From contig CAMLDT010000063.1 of the NCBI GenBank assembly GCA_946479075.1, forward strand, positions 1-16,438: a stretch of DNA of 16,438 nucleotides. The letters run 5' to 3'. The stretch is from an uncultured Polaromonas sp. GTDB taxonomy: Bacteria > Pseudomonadota > Gammaproteobacteria > Burkholderiales > Burkholderiaceae. The notes below the pieces were generated by a model. It did no database searches. It was not told the origin of the DNA and saw nothing but the letters and a program-made list of their open reading frames with translations. How positions within the stretch are numbered: position 1 is the stretch's first letter; the number at the start of each line of letters is the position of its first letter. Both the position numbers and the translations under genes were made by a program. Below are positions 14,921 to 16,438 of the stretch, one piece after another.

Positions 14921-15148
14921 ATGAAGACCACGACCATTTTTCTGACCGCTGCAGCTGCCTCCCTGATTGCACTGACAGGTTGCAGCACCAACCCTTCTGG
15001 CGCCCAGATTGGCACCGCCACAGGCGCCGTGCTGGGCGGTGCGGCTGGCAGCGCGCTGGGCGGCGGCACGCTGGGAACCGTGGGCGGTGCAGCGGCCGGT
15101 GCGCTGATCGGCAACGAAGTCGGCAAGCGCCAGGACCAGAAGCGCTAA
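14921..15148 (+). CDS. Small glycine-zipper lipoprotein (OsmB-like)
   Basis: A 75-residue lipoprotein. The signal ends in the lipobox LTGC with the lipidated cysteine at residue 21. The mature chain is mostly a glycine-zipper double hairpin (ATGAVLGGAAGSALGG and VGGAAAGALIGNEVG), the pattern of OsmB and other glycine-zipper 2TM proteins, and ends in a charged tail (GKRQDQKR). Such proteins insert in the envelope and are often stress- or osmotically induced; the exact role here is unknown. The ATG at 14921 with AAGGTGA 7 bases upstream is chosen over an in-frame GTG at 14912, which falls within that ribosome site. It is monocistronic: its own terminator follows 46 bp downstream. Confidence 0.9.
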   Translation: MKTTTIFLTAAAASLIALTGCSTNPSGAQIGTATGAVLGGAAGSALGGGTLGTVGGAAAGALIGNEVGKRQDQKR

Positions 15149-15193
15149 GCGTTTGTAAAACCCGGCGGGCCTGACCCGTGAACACCGCCAAGC

Positions 15194-15233
15194 ACCCTTC
15201 TGTGGCCGGACCCGGGCACAGAAGGGTTTTTAT
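15194..15233 (+). terminator. Intrinsic terminator of the lipoprotein gene
   Basis: An 11-bp perfect stem, ACCCTTCTGTG (15194-15204) with CACAGAAGGGT (15217-15227), and a 12-base loop, is followed by TTTTATT on the plus strand. This is a strong Rho-independent terminator. It has no T-tract in the minus direction, so it does not serve the oxygenase genes arriving from the right. Confidence 0.92.
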
Positions 15234-15293
15234 TGCGCGTTTTTGATGTGGCAATTGGCGCTCTGCTCTTTTTCTTGAGCGCGCCTGAGCGCG

Positions 15294-15812
15294 TCACACC
15301 GGGTAGATCAGCGAGTTGAGGATCATCTCGCTGTCATAGACGCAGCGCCGCGCCTGAAACTTCAGGCCCTGCGGCGTCCGGACGATCTCATCGATATAAC
15401 GCCCGACGTTGTAAACCTCGCTGGCGCCCGCCGGCCGGGTGCGGAACACCGCATAGTTGGCCTGCGCCATGACCACCTCGCCGGCACTGGTCACGATGCG
15501 TGCCGGGCTCACCACATGCCGCGTGTAATACGGCCCGTGGTAAATCGTCTGCGTGATGCCATAAACGCGGTCTTTCATCATGCCGCGGCTTTCCAGGTCC
15601 ATCAGCGCGAGCGGCAGGCCGCGGTCAAAGTTCTCGCGCGCCTGCACGGTGTAGCGCCCGTCCTCGACAAAAAAATCCGGCCAGGCTTCGAAGTTTTTCT
15701 CATCGAGCACCGCGGCGTAGGCCGCATTCAGCTGATCGACCGCGTGTTGCAGTTGCAGGATTTCGAGTGTGACGACGCCAATGGTGCCAGGCCCCTCGCC
15801 AGGTGCGCTCAT
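15294..15812 (-). CDS. Aromatic-ring-hydroxylating oxygenase small (beta) subunit, salicylate 5-hydroxylase-like
   Basis: A 172-residue beta subunit (SnoaL/NTF2-like fold) of a Rieske oxygenase. From memory the stretches WPDFFVEDGRYTVQARENF, GLPLALMDLESRGMMKDRVYG and CVYDSEMILNSLIYPV resemble NagH, the small subunit of salicylate 5-hydroxylase, more than TphA3 of terephthalate dioxygenase. The substrate is therefore probably a hydroxylated or carboxylated aromatic, but is not fixed by this evidence. Beta subunits are structural and help shape the alpha3-beta3 complex. The ATG at 15812 overlaps the large-subunit stop by ATGA, a sign of coupled translation and equal amounts of the two chains. 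The 145-bp gap after it, up to the lipoprotein gene, has no terminator that serves this strand. Confidence 0.9.
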   Translation of the reverse strand: MSAPGEGPGTIGVVTLEILQLQHAVDQLNAAYAAVLDEKNFEAWPDFFVEDGRYTVQARENFDRGLPLALMDLESRGMMKDRVYGITQTIYHGPYYTRHVVSPARIVTSAGEVVMAQANYAVFRTRPAGASEVYNVGRYIDEIVRTPQGLKFQARRCVYDSEMILNSLIYPV

Positions 15813-16438
15813 ACCGCCATCACTTTCTTCCAGTAGGCATACATGCTGCGGATCAGGGTTTCGGTGACCATGTGTTCGGTCATCTCGGTGCCGGTGCCGC
15901 CCAGTTCGCACAGGGTTTCACCCGCTTCGCCCCATTGCGCAAAGCCGGCCTGGCTGAACTCGATCACCTCGCCGTCATCGGCGCTGACAAAACCGGCCGG
16001 ACCGAACAGGTTGGCCTGGCGCAGGCGGCGCCGCGTCATCTCCGGCGTGTCGTCGGCAAAACCGAAGTGGGTCCAGACAAAATCAAACTCGCCGGGCCCG
16101 CGCGGCACGATGTGGCGCGTGCTCAGCGAATTGACCTGCTGCTGGATGATCAGGCTGGGGAACAGCGTGATCATGGTGACCGTCGGCATGATGCCGGTGC
16201 CGGGATTGGACGGGTCATCGACCTTCCACCAGGCTTCGGGCACCACGTCGAGCAGGCGGTCATCCTGCAGCGCCATGTTGGCCTTGAACGAGGTCACGCC
16301 TTCGGTCACGGCCGCGTTTTGCCCGCCCTCGTTGCGGCGCGAGATCATGACGGCGTGGCGGCCGTGTGCATCCATCACCATCCGGCTTTTCTGGTCGGCG
16401 CGCCACAGGCCGAAGGTCACAAACCAGGTGTGCAGCAG
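15809..16438 (-). CDS. Aromatic-ring-hydroxylating oxygenase large (alpha) subunit, C-terminal part only
   Basis: The 209 C-terminal residues of a Rieske oxygenase alpha subunit; the Rieske domain and the two iron-binding histidines lie outside the window. The segment belongs to the catalytic START-like domain. LIIQQQVNSLSTRHIVPRGPGEFDFVWTHFGF and NLFGPAGFVSADDGEVIEFSQ are typical, and an aspartate in SADDGEV is the likely third ligand of the mononuclear iron. The end, YAYWKKVMAV, fits the family. The frame is open to the window edge and the visible methionines are internal, so no start is called. Together with the beta subunit it forms the terminal oxygenase; the electron-transfer reductase and ferredoxin are not in the window. 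Confidence 0.9.
   Translation of the reverse strand: MLHTWFVTFGLWRADQKSRMVMDAHGRHAVMISRRNEGGQNAAVTEGVTSFKANMALQDDRLLDVVPEAWWKVDDPSNPGTGIMPTVTMITLFPSLIIQQQVNSLSTRHIVPRGPGEFDFVWTHFGFADDTPEMTRRRLRQANLFGPAGFVSADDGEVIEFSQAGFAQWGEAGETLCELGGTGTEMTEHMVTETLIRSMYAYWKKVMAV

Noticed and set aside
15256..15300. Terminator for the oxygenase operon
   Set aside because: Only short GCGC repeats (GAGCGCGCCTGAGCGCG) with no T-tract in the minus direction.

Overview
The window is high-GC and densely coded. Its gene content, and a family of short dispersed repeats familiar from Comamonadaceae chromosomes, suggest a betaproteobacterium of order Burkholderiales, probably Comamonadaceae (Polaromonas/Rhodoferax/Variovorax-like). 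That placement is inference. I see no rRNA, tRNA, CRISPR array, transposase or phage gene. No stretch longer than 300 bases lacks a gene.

Layout. (1) 1-6487, minus strand: a molybdenum hydroxylase cluster in the order coxS-coxL-coxM-coxD-coxE-coxG. CoxL carries AYRGAGR, the form II signature, and not the AYXCSFR motif of proven CO dehydrogenases, so its substrate is unknown. A strong intrinsic terminator separates coxSLM from the maturation genes coxDE(G). (2) 6691-7824, plus strand: a divergent GAF/Fis-type regulator resembling AcoR but lacking the sigma-54 AAA+ domain. It shares a 203-bp control region with coxS that contains a near-perfect palindrome. (3) 7825-11707, minus strand: a probable copper-handling operon, DUF2946 protein - TonB-dependent receptor - YcnI-like (DUF1775) protein - PCu(A)C chaperone. 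(4) 11764-14765: queG (minus) diverging from tsaE-amiC (plus), with 5' ends that touch or overlap. (5) 14921-15233, plus: a glycine-zipper lipoprotein with its own terminator. (6) 15294-16438, minus: the small subunit and the C-terminal part of the large subunit of a ring-hydroxylating oxygenase, closest from memory to salicylate 5-hydroxylase NagGH.

How they work together. CoxS (two 2Fe-2S clusters), CoxM (FAD) and CoxL (Mo-cofactor) would form the catalytic complex. CoxD (MoxR-type AAA+) and CoxE (VWA) would act on active-site maturation, and CoxG on membrane attachment. The copper genes would take metal through the outer membrane and pass it to periplasmic carriers. QueG, TsaE and AmiC are housekeeping (tRNA modification and cell separation).

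The most unusual observation is that two genes appear to have absorbed copies of one dispersed repeat family: the last residues and stop codon of QueG, and the signal-peptide region of the YcnI-like protein.
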